Positions 20,002 to 30,809 of a stretch of DNA of 64,000 nt are shown here, in pieces. Source of the DNA: Pseudonocardia broussonetiae (GTDB lineage Bacteria > Actinomycetota > Actinomycetes > Mycobacteriales > Pseudonocardiaceae); assembly GCF_013155125.1 (NCBI RefSeq), contig NZ_CP053564.1, forward strand, positions 2,921,501 through 2,985,500, in the 5' to 3' direction. The notes under the pieces were generated by a model. That model did not search any database and was not told the DNA's origin. It worked only from the letters and a program-made list of their open reading frames with translations. The translations under genes were made by a program, and so were the position numbers. Numbering within the stretch: position 1 is the stretch's first letter; each line of letters starts with the position of its first letter.

Positions 20002-22548
20002 GTGAGAGCTCTCCGCCGGTTCACCGTCCGCGCCCAGCTGCCGCCCGCGCTCGCGCCGCTCCAGTCGCTGGCCACCAACCTGCGCTGGAGCTGGCACCCG
20101 CCGACGCAGGACCTGTTCGCCGCGCTCGACCCCGACGCGTGGGAGCGCGCGGGGCACGACCCGGTGCGCCTGCTCGGCGAGATCCCGACCGAGCGGTTCG
20201 AGGCGCTCGCCCAGGACGCCGACACCGTCGTCACCGTTCGGGAGCTGGCCGACGATCTCGCGGCCTACCTGGAGGGCCCGCGCTGGTACCAGTCCGAGCG
20301 CGAGGACGACGACTCGCTGCCCGCGGCGGTCGGCTACTTCTCGATGGAGTTCGGCGTCTCGGAGGTGCTGCCCAACTACTCCGGCGGCCTCGGCGTGCTG
20401 GCCGGCGACCACCTCAAGGCCGCGTCCGACCTCGGCGTCCCGCTGGTCGCGGTCGGGCTGCTCTACCGCTCCGGGTACTTCCGCCAGTCCCTGTCGCTGG
20501 ACGGCTGGCAGCTCGAGCACTACCCCGCGCTCGACCCCCAGGGCCTGCCGCTGCAGCTGCTCTCCGCCGCCGACGGCACGCCCGTGCTCGTCGCGATCGC
20601 CATGCCCGGCGGGCGGACGCTGCACGCGCGGGTCTGGCAGGCCGCCGTCGGCCGCGTCCCGCTGCTGCTGCTCGACTCCGACATCGAGGAGAACGAGCCC
20701 GACCTGCGCGGCGTCACCGACCGCCTCTACGGCGGCGACCAGGACCAGCGCATCCGCCAGGAGATCCTGGTCGGCGTCGGCGGCGTGCGGGCCGTCCGCG
20801 CGTTCTGCGACGCCACCGGCCACCCCCAGCCCGCCGTGTTCCACACCAACGAGGGCCACGCCGGCTTCCTCGGGCTGGAGCGCATCCGCGAGCTGCAGGA
20901 CGCCCACGGCCTCTCCTTCGACGAGTCGCTCGCCGCCGTCCGCGCGGGCACCGTCTTCACCACGCACACCCCGGTGCCCGCCGGCATCGACCGCTTCCCG
21001 GTCGACATGGTGCGCCACTACTTCGGCGCGGGGGACCCCGCGCGGGCCCTGCTCCCCGGCGTCCCGATGGACCGCGTCCTCGCGCTCGGCGCCGAGGAGA
21101 ACCCCGCGATGTTCAACATGGCGCACATGGGGCTGCGCCTGGCCCAGCGCGCCAACGGCGTCTCCCAGCTGCACGGCGCCGTCTCGCGCGGCATGTTCGG
21201 CGGGCTGTGGGAGGGCTTCGACGCCGACGAGGTGCCGATCGGCTCGGTCACCAACGGCGTCCACGGTGCCACCTGGGAGGCCCGCGAGGTCACGGCGCTG
21301 ATCGGCACGCCGGACGCCCCCGCGGCGTCCGTCACCGACGCCGAGCTGTGGGACCTGCGCACCGCGCTGCGCTCGCGCCTGGTCGCCGAGGTGCGCCGCC
21401 GCGTCCGCAAGGCCTGGCTGGAGCGCGGCGCGTCGCTGCCGGAGCTGGGCTGGACCGAGCACGTGTTCGACGAGAACGTGCTCACCGTCGGCTTCGCCCG
21501 GCGCGTGCCGACCTACAAGCGGCTCACGCTGATGCTGCGCGACAAGGACCGGCTGCGCGACCTCCTGCTCGACCCGCACCGCCCGGTGCAGCTGGTCGTC
21601 GCGGGCAAGAGCCACCCCGCCGACGACGGCGGTAAGGCGCTGATCCAGGAGATCGTGCGCTTCGCCGACGACCCGGCGGTGCGCCACCGCATCACGTTCC
21701 TGCCCGACTACGACATGTCGATGGCCCGGTACCTCTACTGGGGCTGCGACGTGTGGCTGAACAACCCGCTGCGCCCGCTGGAGGCGTGCGGGACCTCGGG
21801 CATGAAGTCGGCGCTCAACGGCGGGCTCAACCTGTCGATCCGCGACGGCTGGTGGGACGAGTTCTACGACGGCCGCAACGGCTGGGCCATCCCTACCGCC
21901 GACGGCATCTCCGACCCGACCCGCCGCGACGACCTCGAGGCCAACGCGCTCTACGAGCTGCTGGCCACGCAGGTCGGGCCGGCGTTCTACGACCGCACCG
22001 ACGGCGTGCCGCCGCGCTGGGTCGAGCTCGTGCGCCACACGCTGACCACGCTGCGCCCGCAGGTCCAGGCCGCGCGGATGGTGCAGGAGTACACCGAGAC
22101 GCTCTACCACCCGGCGGCCCGCGCGGCGGCCGGGATCGTCGCCGACTCGTTCGGGCCGGCGCGCGAGCTCGCGGCCTACCGCCAGCGCCTCGGCGACGCG
22201 TGGAACCGCGTGCAGGTCGTCGGCGTCGACGCGTCCGGGCTGCCGGACACGCCCGTCGTCGGTGCGCCGATGACGGTGCGCGCGGTGGTGGAGCTGGCGG
22301 GGCTGGACCCGTCGGACGTCGTCGTGGAGGCGGTCGTGGGGCCGGTCGACGAGACCGACCAGCTCGACGCCCGCAAGCGCACGGCCGCGATGAAGCACGT
22401 GGGCGCGGCCGACGGGGCGGGGGAGCGATTCGAGGCCGTGGTGCCGCTGCCGCACGCGGGGCTCACGGGCTACACGGTCCGGGTGCTGCCGGCCCACCCG
22501 CTGCTGGCGAGCCCGGCGGAGCTGGGGAAGGTCGTGCTGGCGGGCTGA
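20002..22548 (+). CDS. glgP: Alpha-glucan phosphorylase
   Basis: GT35 phosphorylase of the compact bacterial type, releasing glucose-1-phosphate from alpha-1,4-glucan. It is 848 aa. An N-terminal DUF3417-type region begins RRFTVRAQLP. The PLP-domain signature is RPLEACGTSGMKSALNGG followed by RDGWWDE. VGYFSMEFG and YSGGLGVLAGDHLK are also typical. I chose GTG 20002 over an upstream in-frame TTG because orthologues begin at this point and a -10 box sits immediately upstream. It balances the synthetic GlgE/GlgB enzymes with degradation. Confidence 0.93.
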   Translation: MRALRRFTVRAQLPPALAPLQSLATNLRWSWHPPTQDLFAALDPDAWERAGHDPVRLLGEIPTERFEALAQDADTVVTVRELADDLAAYLEGPRWYQSEREDDDSLPAAVGYFSMEFGVSEVLPNYSGGLGVLAGDHLKAASDLGVPLVAVGLLYRSGYFRQSLSLDGWQLEHYPALDPQGLPLQLLSAADGTPVLVAIAMPGGRTLHARVWQAAVGRVPLLLLDSDIEENEPDLRGVTDRLYGGDQDQRIRQEILVGVGGVRAVRAFCDATGHPQPAVFHTNEGHAGFLGLERIRELQDAHGLSFDESLAAVRAGTVFTTHTPVPAGIDRFPVDMVRHYFGAGDPARALLPGVPMDRVLALGAEENPAMFNMAHMGLRLAQRANGVSQLHGAVSRGMFGGLWEGFDADEVPIGSVTNGVHGATWEAREVTALIGTPDAPAASVTDAELWDLRTALRSRLVAEVRRRVRKAWLERGASLPELGWTEHVFDENVLTVGFARRVPTYKRLTLMLRDKDRLRDLLLDPHRPVQLVVAGKSHPADDGGKALIQEIVRFADDPAVRHRITFLPDYDMSMARYLYWGCDVWLNNPLRPLEACGTSGMKSALNGGLNLSIRDGWWDEFYDGRNGWAIPTADGISDPTRRDDLEANALYELLATQVGPAFYDRTDGVPPRWVELVRHTLTTLRPQVQAARMVQEYTETLYHPAARAAAGIVADSFGPARELAAYRQRLGDAWNRVQVVGVDASGLPDTPVVGAPMTVRAVVELAGLDPSDVVVEAVVGPVDETDQLDARKRTAAMKHVGAADGAGERFEAVVPLPHAGLTGYTVRVLPAHPLLASPAELGKVVLAG

Positions 22549-22596
22549 TCGGCCCTCCGGCTCGTCCCCGCCCGCCCCGTCCCCGCCGTCCCCGAC

Positions 22597-22651
22597 TTGC
22601 AGGAAAGCCACGTTCACGCAACGACGTTGCGTGAACGTGGCTTTCCTGCAA
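22597..22651. repeat. 55-bp intergenic palindrome, family A copy 1 (possible bidirectional terminator)
   Basis: Perfect 27-bp inverted arms around a single central base (A at 22624). The outer arm begins TTGCAGGAAAGCCACGTTCA. It lies between the convergent ends of glgP and the LysM gene. The other copies are at 57716-57770 and 61809-61863. There is no T-tract. It could act as a terminator hairpin, but sequence identity between loci points to a dispersed repeat family. Confidence 0.9.
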
Positions 22652-22666
22652 CGAGGGACCGGAAGA

Positions 22667-23260
22667 TCAGGGGATCAGCAGGTCCTGCCCCGGGTGGATC
22701 AGGTCGGGGTTCGCGATGCCGTTCGCCTGCGCGATCCGCATGTAGTCGTTGGCGTTGCCGTAGAACTGCTTGGCGATCTTCGACAGCGAGTCGCCGCGCT
22801 GCACGGTGTAGCGGCGCTCCGCGACGGGCGCCGGAGCGGCCGCGGCGGCCGCCGCGGCGTCGGCCTCGGCCCGGGCGCGGCCCGCGGCCTCGGCGGCGTC
22901 CAGGGCCGCCTTGTCGGACTCGCTGATGTAGGAGTTGGGCGACCAGGCGACCTTCCGGTCGGCCGTGTAGAGCACCAGGTTGCGGTCGTCCTGCAGCTCG
23001 AGGACGCCGCCGGGCGCGTCGGTGTCCGAGGCCCAGACGACGCCGTTGTCGGCCGTGTAGAGCACGAAGTTGCCGTCGGCCTGCATGTCGGCGCGGGCGA
23101 CGCCCTTGCCCGCGGTGCCGGTGCTCCAGGCGACCGCGCCCGAGCCGTCGGTGACGGTCAGGTCGCCGTCCGCCTGCAGGGCCAGGGTGTAGCGGCCGTT
23201 GGCGGAGGTGATGCCCGCCTGACCCGCCGCGAGGCTGCTTCCGCCGCTGAGAGTGCTCAC
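22667..23260 (-). CDS. Bulb-type lectin + LysM domain protein
   Basis: A 197-aa protein. Residues about 1-110 form a bulb-type mannose-binding lectin domain with three QxDxNxVxY-like repeats (QADGDLTV, QADGNFVLY, QDDRNLVLY). The second and third keep the sugar-binding residues best. An Ala/Glu-rich helical linker follows, then a C-terminal LysM (YTVQRGDSLSKIAKQFYGN, ending PGQDLLIP). The start GTG 23260 has no classical signal peptide, so it is cytoplasmic or exported unconventionally. LysM suggests peptidoglycan binding. The combination resembles lectin-like bacteriocins only loosely. Confidence 0.85.
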   Translation of the reverse strand: MSTLSGGSSLAAGQAGITSANGRYTLALQADGDLTVTDGSGAVAWSTGTAGKGVARADMQADGNFVLYTADNGVVWASDTDAPGGVLELQDDRNLVLYTADRKVAWSPNSYISESDKAALDAAEAAGRARAEADAAAAAAAAPAPVAERRYTVQRGDSLSKIAKQFYGNANDYMRIAQANGIANPDLIHPGQDLLIP

Positions 23261-23401
23261 GTGTGTACGTCCTTCGCTCGATCCGGAGTCCCGCCCGCGC
23301 CCGCGTCGGACGCGGGCCGCTCCGGCCGCGCGGAGAATAGGGCGCGAGGGACCGAGCGTGATCACCGGGCGGCGCTCGGCCACCCGGCGGTCACCCGTGC
23401 G

Positions 23402-23632
23402 TCATCCGCAGCAGCCGCCGCCGCAGCACCCGCCGCCCCCACCGCCGCCGCCCCCGGCCCGGGCCGGTACGCGGGGGGCGCCGCTGCGGCCGCCGACGGA
23501 GACGGTCGTGAGCAGCTTGACGGTGTCGGCGTGGCCCGCGGGGCAGGGAGCGGGCTCGCCCGACTCGCTCATCGGGCGGCTGACCACGAAGGTGTCCGCA
23601 CACTCGCGGCAGCGGAAGTCGTAGCGCGGCAT
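23402..23632 (-). CDS. FmdB-family zinc ribbon protein
   Basis: A 76-aa protein. The N-terminus MPRYDFRCRECADTF is the FmdB/CxxC_CxxC-SSSS zinc-ribbon signature. The second knuckle is CPAGH, with His in place of the usual second Cys. The tail is an unusual run of nine Gly followed by CCGGGCC, a possible extra metal site. Small regulatory or metal-binding protein of unknown target. Confidence 0.85.
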   Translation of the reverse strand: MPRYDFRCRECADTFVVSRPMSESGEPAPCPAGHADTVKLLTTVSVGGRSGAPRVPARAGGGGGGGGGCCGGGCCG

Positions 23633-23672
23633 GGGGGGATCGTAGGTCGCCGGGGGCGCCGGTAGCGAGCCC

Positions 23673-25685
<2,013 letters not shown>

Positions 25686-25750
25686 GTGGAGCCACCCTAA
25701 GGCACCCGGGCACCCGTGAGCGCCGTCGTCGCATCCGCGAGGATGGGGGG

Positions 25751-26563
25751 GTGGCTGCGCCTATCCCCGCTCCGGACCTGACCGACCTCGTCGTCCGGAT
25801 GGACGGTGTCTCCGTCCGGCGCGGGACGACGATGCTGCTCCGCGACGTCGACTGGTCGGTGGAGCTCGACGAGCGCTGGGTCGTCCTGGGCCCCAACGGC
25901 GCCGGCAAGACGACGCTGCTGCGCCTGGCCGCCGCCGAGATGCACCCCACCACCGGCTCCGTGCACGTGCTCGGCGAGCGGATCGGGCGGGTCAACCTGG
26001 CCGAGCTGCGCACCCGGATCGGGCTGACGTCCGCCGCGCTCGGCCTGCGCGTCCCGGGCGAGGAGACCGTGCGCGACGTCGTCGTCAGCGCCGGCTACGG
26101 CGTGCTGGGCCGCTGGCGGGAGGAGTACGAGCACGCCGACACCGACCGCGCCGACCAGCTCCTCGACGCCCTCGGCGTCCGGACGCTGGGCGACCGCGCG
26201 TTCGGCACGCTCAGCGAGGGCGAGCGCAAGCGCACCCTGATCGCCCGCGCGCTGATGACCGACCCCGAGCTCCTGCTCCTCGACGAGCCCGCCGCGGGCC
26301 TCGACCTCGGCGGCCGGGAGGACCTCGTCTCCCGCCTCACCGCGCTGGCCGCCGACGCCGACGCGCCGGCGTCGATCCTGGTCACCCACCACGTCGAGGA
26401 GATCCCGGTCGGCTACAGCCACGGGCTGCTGCTGCGCGAGGGCCGGGTCGTCGCGGCCGGGCTGCTCGACGACGTGCTGACCGACGACAACCTCACCGAG
26501 ACCTTCGGCCTCCCGCTCGGCGTCCTGCGCCGCCGCGGCCGCTACACGGCGTGGTTGCGTTGA
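25751..26563 (+). CDS. ABC transporter-type ATPase, stand-alone
   Basis: A 270-aa single nucleotide-binding domain: Walker A GPNGAGKTT, a signature LSEGERKR that departs from the common LSGGQ, Walker B LLLLDEPAAGLDLGG, and switch His in VTHHVEE. No permease is adjacent, so its partner is elsewhere or it acts alone (the family resembles YlmA/ModF-like ATPases). The enoyl-CoA hydratase follows after 14 bp. Confidence 0.85.
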   Translation: MAAPIPAPDLTDLVVRMDGVSVRRGTTMLLRDVDWSVELDERWVVLGPNGAGKTTLLRLAAAEMHPTTGSVHVLGERIGRVNLAELRTRIGLTSAALGLRVPGEETVRDVVVSAGYGVLGRWREEYEHADTDRADQLLDALGVRTLGDRAFGTLSEGERKRTLIARALMTDPELLLLDEPAAGLDLGGREDLVSRLTALAADADAPASILVTHHVEEIPVGYSHGLLLREGRVVAAGLLDDVLTDDNLTETFGLPLGVLRRRGRYTAWLR

Positions 26564-26577
26564 TCTAGGGTCGGGCC

Positions 26578-27357
26578 ATGACCGAATTCGTGAGGCTCGA
26601 GGTCGACGGCGGTGTCGGCACGATCCGGCTGGACCGGCCGCCGATGAACGCCATCAGCAGGCAGGTGCAGGAGGAGCTGCTCGCCGCTTCCGCGGAGGCC
26701 ACGCAGCGCGACGACGTGCGCGCCGTCGTCGTCTACGGCGGGGAGAAGGTGCTCGCCGCGGGCGCCGACGTCAAGGAGATGGCGGGCATGTCCTACGCCG
26801 AGATGGCGGCGGTCGCGCGGCGGCTCTCCGCCGGGTTCGGCGCGCTGTCGACCATCCCGAAGCCGACGGTCGCGGCCATCACCGGCTACGCGCTGGGCGG
26901 CGGGCTGGAGCTCGCGCTGGGCGCCGACCGCCGCATCGCCGGCGACAACGCCAAGCTCGGCCAGCCCGAGATCCTGCTCGGCATCATCCCCGGCGGCGGC
27001 GGCACGCAGCGCCTCACGCGGCTGATCGGTGCGCCCCGCGCCAAGGACCTGATCTTCACCGGGCGGATGGTGAAGGCCGAGGAGGCGCTGGCCATCGGGC
27101 TGGTCGACGAGGTCGTCCCGGCCGACGACGTCTACGCGGCCGCGCGCCGCTGGGCCGAGCAGTTCGTGAACGGGCCCGCCTCGGCCTACGCGGCGGCGAA
27201 GAAGGCCATCGACAGCGGCCTCGACGTCGACCTGCGCACGGGCCTCGACATCGAGTCCGAGGCCTTCGCCGCGCTGTTCGCCACCGACGACCAGCGCATC
27301 GGCATGGAGTCGTTCGTGGCCAACGGCCCGGGCAAGGCGGAGTTCACCGGGCGCTAG
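26578..27357 (+). CDS. Enoyl-CoA hydratase
   Basis: Crotonase-fold hydratase of 259 aa acting in fatty-acid beta-oxidation. The CoA/oxyanion motif AAGADVKEM, the second oxyanion segment ITGYALGGGLELALGADRRI and catalytic Glu in GQPEILLGIIPGGGGTQRL are all present, so true hydratase activity is likely. A 74-bp palindrome follows its stop. Confidence 0.92.
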   Translation: MTEFVRLEVDGGVGTIRLDRPPMNAISRQVQEELLAASAEATQRDDVRAVVVYGGEKVLAAGADVKEMAGMSYAEMAAVARRLSAGFGALSTIPKPTVAAITGYALGGGLELALGADRRIAGDNAKLGQPEILLGIIPGGGGTQRLTRLIGAPRAKDLIFTGRMVKAEEALAIGLVDEVVPADDVYAAARRWAEQFVNGPASAYAAAKKAIDSGLDVDLRTGLDIESEAFAALFATDDQRIGMESFVANGPGKAEFTGR

Positions 27358-27368
27358 GAGCTTCCGGC

Positions 27369-27442
27369 GGCTCGCACACACCTCGCGGGGCCCGCACACA
27401 GGTCCGGCCCTGTGTGCGGGCCCCGCGGCCTGTGTGCGAGCC
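27369..27442. repeat. Nested palindrome, family B copy 1
   Basis: Outer arms GGCTCGCACACA (27369-27380) and TGTGTGCGAGCC (27431-27442) enclose perfect 19-bp inner arms (27384-27402 with 27409-27427) around the loop TCCGGC. A close relative is at 42321-42396. It lies downstream of the hydratase gene, as a terminator would, but has no T-tract. Confidence 0.85.
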
Positions 27443-27474
27443 CATGGCGCGGGGCCGCCGCTAGGCTCCTACCC

Positions 27475-28440
27475 ATGAGTACGGAGCCGCTCCCGAACCC
27501 GCACGCCACCGCCGAGGAGGTGGAGGCGGCGCGGCACGACGCCAAGCTCGCGAACGTGCTGTACCACGACTGGGAGGCGGGCTCCTACGACGACAAGTGG
27601 TCCATCTCCTACGACGAGCGCTGCATCACCTACGCCGCCGACCGCTTCCGGCTCGTCGCCGGCGAGACCGGTTGGCCCTACGGCCGGGCGCTGGAGCTGG
27701 GCAGCGGCACCGGCTTCTTCCTGCTCAACCTCATGCAGGCCGGGGTCGCGACCTCCGGCTCGGTCACCGACCTCTCGCCGGGCATGGTCCAGGCCGCGCT
27801 GCGCAACGCCGAGCACCTGGGCCTCGACGTCGACGGCCGCGTGGCCGACGCCGAGCGCATCCCCTACGACGACGGCACGTTCGACCTCGTCGTCGGGCAC
27901 GCCGTGCTGCACCACATCCCCGACGTCGAGCTGGCGCTGCGCGAGGTGCTGCGCGTGCTCAAGCCGGGCGGGCGGTTCGTGTTCGCCGGGGAGCCCACGC
28001 GCATCGGCGACGCCTACGCCCGCCGCCTCGGCGCGGCCACCTGGAAGGCGACCACGACGCTGACGCGCCTGCCGGTGCTGCAGGGGTGGCGGCGGCCGCA
28101 GGCGGAGCTGGACGAGTCGAGCCGGGCCGCGGCGCTGGAGGCCGTCGTCGACATCCACGTGTTCGACCCGGCCGAGCTCGAGGACACCGCCCGCCGCGCG
28201 GGCGCGATGGGCGCGACGGTGGTCACCGAGGAGTTCAGCGCGGCGATGCTGGGCTGGCCGGTCCGGACGTTCGAGGCCGCCGTGCCGCCCGGGAAGCTCG
28301 GGATGGGCTGGGCGATGTTCGCCTACCGCAGCTGGCAGCGGCTGTCGTGGCTCGACCAGAACGTGCTGTCGCGGGTCGTGCCGCGGGCGTGGTTCTACAA
28401 CGCGCTCGTCACCGGCACCAAGGGCGGGCCGGTCGGGTAG
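27475..28440 (+). CDS. Class I SAM-dependent methyltransferase
   Basis: A 321-aa methyltransferase. The SAM-binding motif I is ALELGSGTGFFLLNL, followed by the acidic VTDLSPGM, and later FDLVVGHAVLHHIPDVELALREVLRVLKPGG as in UbiE/COQ5-type small-molecule methyltransferases. ATG 27475 is chosen because the open frame upstream runs through the palindrome. The C-terminal 120 residues (after AGEPTRIGD) are specific to this subgroup. The substrate is unknown. Confidence 0.85.
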   Translation: MSTEPLPNPHATAEEVEAARHDAKLANVLYHDWEAGSYDDKWSISYDERCITYAADRFRLVAGETGWPYGRALELGSGTGFFLLNLMQAGVATSGSVTDLSPGMVQAALRNAEHLGLDVDGRVADAERIPYDDGTFDLVVGHAVLHHIPDVELALREVLRVLKPGGRFVFAGEPTRIGDAYARRLGAATWKATTTLTRLPVLQGWRRPQAELDESSRAAALEAVVDIHVFDPAELEDTARRAGAMGATVVTEEFSAAMLGWPVRTFEAAVPPGKLGMGWAMFAYRSWQRLSWLDQNVLSRVVPRAWFYNALVTGTKGGPVG

Positions 28441-28484
28441 TCCTACGGATCCGCGGGCGCGGGCCGCGCGGCCACGATGGGCGC

Positions 28485-28946
28485 GTGGACGAACTGCGCC
28501 GTCGGGTGCCCGTGCTGGTCGGCGCGGTGAGTGCGCTGCTGGCCGCCGTGCTCGCCGTCGCCGCGGTCCTGCTGGCCGTGCAGACCGCCCCGACCGAGAC
28601 GGCCGCGCAGGCCCGCGCGCACCTGGACGGGCTGGTGCGGGCCGTGGCCGGAGAGGCCGTCGAGCCCGCCGTGGCCGGGGAGGTCGCGTGCCCCTGGCTC
28701 GGCGTGCCGGGCTGGCCGGCGAGCCGGCAGGTGCGCAGCCGCGTCGAGCTGGCCGTCCCGGGCGACCCGGCCGCACTCGTCGCCGCGGCCGTGGCGGCGG
28801 GCGAGGTGGTCTCCCGCGACGCCTCGGCTGTCGAGGTGCGGGCGGGCGGCGGCTACGTTCTCACCGTCCGGACCGTCGGTGGAGGGGTGCTGGTGGGGGA
28901 GTCGCCGTGCGTGTGGCCGGGCGGGACCCGCGAGCCGGTGACATGA
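28485..28946 (+). CDS. Membrane-anchored/secreted hypothetical protein
   Basis: A 153-aa protein. The GTG 28485 start gives a basic N-terminus (DELRRRVPVL) and one long hydrophobic helix (residues about 9-33), followed by an extracytoplasmic domain with two Cys (VACPWL and ESPCVWP), perhaps disulfide-linked. It ends 13 bp before the sensor kinase and probably belongs to that operon, so it may be an accessory of the two-component system (inference). Confidence 0.65.
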   Translation: MDELRRRVPVLVGAVSALLAAVLAVAAVLLAVQTAPTETAAQARAHLDGLVRAVAGEAVEPAVAGEVACPWLGVPGWPASRQVRSRVELAVPGDPAALVAAAVAAGEVVSRDASAVEVRAGGGYVLTVRTVGGGVLVGESPCVWPGGTREPVT

Positions 28947-28959
28947 GCGGACGGCCGAC

Positions 28960-30084
28960 GTGAGCGACGCCACCGTCGAGCGCCCGCTCGAACCGCTCTG
29001 GCGCGGCCTGCTCTTCTACCGCGTGCTGACGCTGGTCACGACCACGGCCGTCGTCCTCTGGACGCTCGACGAGCACGGCTCCCCGGCCGGCGCCGTCGCG
29101 GTGCAGGCGGTGATGGCGGCGTGGACCGCCGTCATCGGCCGCGGCTACCTCGGCGGGATGCCGCGCGGGCGGCTCGCGCTCGCCGACCTCGTCGTCACCA
29201 GCGGGGTCATCGCCACCACCCCGCTCGTGCAGACGGCGGCGCAGATCGACGCCGACGCGCCCGTCTCCGGCTCGATCTGGACGCCCTGCGCGGTGCTCGC
29301 CTGCGCGTTGGCGTTCGGCGTCCGCGGCGGGCTGGGCGGCGCGGCCGTGCTGTGCTCGGTGCTGCTGGCGGTCTCGGCACGGGCCGAGGCCGAGCTGGGC
29401 GACATCCAGCTGATCGTCCTCGTCGCGGTCAGCATCGGCTACGCGTCGACGGTGCTGCGCCGCCAGGCCGAGCGGCTGCGCGCCGCGATCGGCCAGCAGG
29501 CCGCGATGGCCGAGCGCGAGCGGCTCGCCCGCGTCGTCCACGACGGGGTGCTGCAGGTGCTGGGCTACGTCCACCGCCGCGGCCAGGAGCTCGGCGGCGA
29601 CGCCGCGGCGCTCGCCGCGATGGCCGGGGAGCAGGAGATCGCACTGCGCACCCTGCTCACCACGGACGGCGCCCCGACCGGCGCCGACGGCCTGCGCGAC
29701 GTCGCCGACGCCCTGCGCATGCTCGGGGCGGGCCGCGTCAGCGTCTCGACGCCGGCGCACCCGGTGCGGCTGCCCGCGGCCGCCGTCGAGGAGCTGGTGG
29801 CCGTGGTCGGGGCGGCGCTGGCGAACGTCGCCCGGCACGTCGGGCCGGACGCGCCCGCGTGGGTGCTGGTGGAGGACCTGGGCGACGAGGTCGAGATCAG
29901 CGTCCGCGACGAGGGCCCGGGCATCCCCGACGGGCGGCTCGACGAGGCCGCGGAGCAGGGCAGGCTGGGCGTGGCGCGCTCGATGCGGGGCCGCGTGCGC
30001 GACCTGGGCGCCACGATCACCTGCGAGACCGGGCCCGGACGGGGCACGGAATGGATCATCCGGATGCCGAGGGAGCAGACGTGA
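28960..30084 (+). CDS. Sensor histidine kinase (DUF5931/MacS-type, NarL-class)
   Basis: A 374-aa kinase. Five or six N-terminal hydrophobic segments form a DUF5931-like membrane sensor. The dimerisation/phosphoacceptor box is ERERLARVVHDGVLQVLGYV (His about 193), and the HATPase G-box is DEGPGIPDG. Its stop overlaps the start of the response regulator by 4 bp (GTGA), so they are a cognate pair. The signal is unknown. Confidence 0.88.
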   Translation: MSDATVERPLEPLWRGLLFYRVLTLVTTTAVVLWTLDEHGSPAGAVAVQAVMAAWTAVIGRGYLGGMPRGRLALADLVVTSGVIATTPLVQTAAQIDADAPVSGSIWTPCAVLACALAFGVRGGLGGAAVLCSVLLAVSARAEAELGDIQLIVLVAVSIGYASTVLRRQAERLRAAIGQQAAMAERERLARVVHDGVLQVLGYVHRRGQELGGDAAALAAMAGEQEIALRTLLTTDGAPTGADGLRDVADALRMLGAGRVSVSTPAHPVRLPAAAVEELVAVVGAALANVARHVGPDAPAWVLVEDLGDEVEISVRDEGPGIPDGRLDEAAEQGRLGVARSMRGRVRDLGATITCETGPGRGTEWIIRMPREQT

Positions 30085-30731
30085 CGGACGGGATCACCGT
30101 GATGGTCGTCGACGACCACCCGATCTGGCGCGAGGGCGTGGCGCGCGACCTCACCGAGCGCGGCCTCGACGTCGTCGCCACCGCGCCGGACGCCGCCGCG
30201 GCCGTGCGCATCGCGAAGGCCACCCGCCCGCACGTCGTGCTGATGGACCTCAACCTCGGCGCCACGTCCGGCGTCGACGCGATCGAGGGCATCCTCGCGG
30301 CGCTGCCCGGCACGAAGGTGCTGGTGCTCTCGGCCAGCGGCGAGCAGGCCGACGTGCTGGAGGCGGTGAAGGCGGGGGCGTCGGGCTACCTCGTGAAGTC
30401 GGCGGGCGCGGAGGAGCTGCTGGCGGCGGTGCAGCGCACGGCGGCCGGGTTCCCCGTCTTCACGCCGGGCCTGGCCGGGCTGGTGCTGGGGGAGTTCCGG
30501 CGCCTGGCCGGCGAGCCCGCCGCGGAGGAGGCGCCGGTGCTCACCGAGCGCGAGACCGAGGTCCTGCGGCTGGTGGCGAAGGGGCTCACGGCGAAGCAGA
30601 TCGGGGAGCGGCTCGTGGTGTCGCACCGGACCGTGGAGAGCCACGTGCAGAACACGCTGCGCAAGCTGCAGCTGCACAACCGCGTCCAGCTGGTGCGCTA
30701 CGCGATCGACCAGGGCCTGACCGACGACTGA
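30081..30731 (+). CDS. NarL/LuxR-family response regulator
   Basis: A 216-aa protein. The receiver domain has the acidic pair in MVVDDHP, the phosphoacceptor Asp in VVLMDLNLG and the Lys in YLVKSAG. The C-terminal LuxR HTH reads LTERETEVLRLVAKGLTAKQ followed by VVSHRTVESHVQNTLRKL. It starts at GTG 30081, overlapping the kinase stop, and is the partner of the upstream kinase. Confidence 0.92.
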   Translation: MTDGITVMVVDDHPIWREGVARDLTERGLDVVATAPDAAAAVRIAKATRPHVVLMDLNLGATSGVDAIEGILAALPGTKVLVLSASGEQADVLEAVKAGASGYLVKSAGAEELLAAVQRTAAGFPVFTPGLAGLVLGEFRRLAGEPAAEEAPVLTERETEVLRLVAKGLTAKQIGERLVVSHRTVESHVQNTLRKLQLHNRVQLVRYAIDQGLTDD

Positions 30732-30809
30732 CCGCGCCCGTCACTCGCTCGGGGGACCGGCGGCGCCGCGGTGGCGGGGCGGGCCGCCCGGGCTGGCAGG
30801 ATCGTCGGC

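Noticed and set aside
19815..21635. Long plus-strand ORF over the start of glgP
   Set aside because: It is the +1 frame of glgP with Arg/Pro/Ala-only composition.
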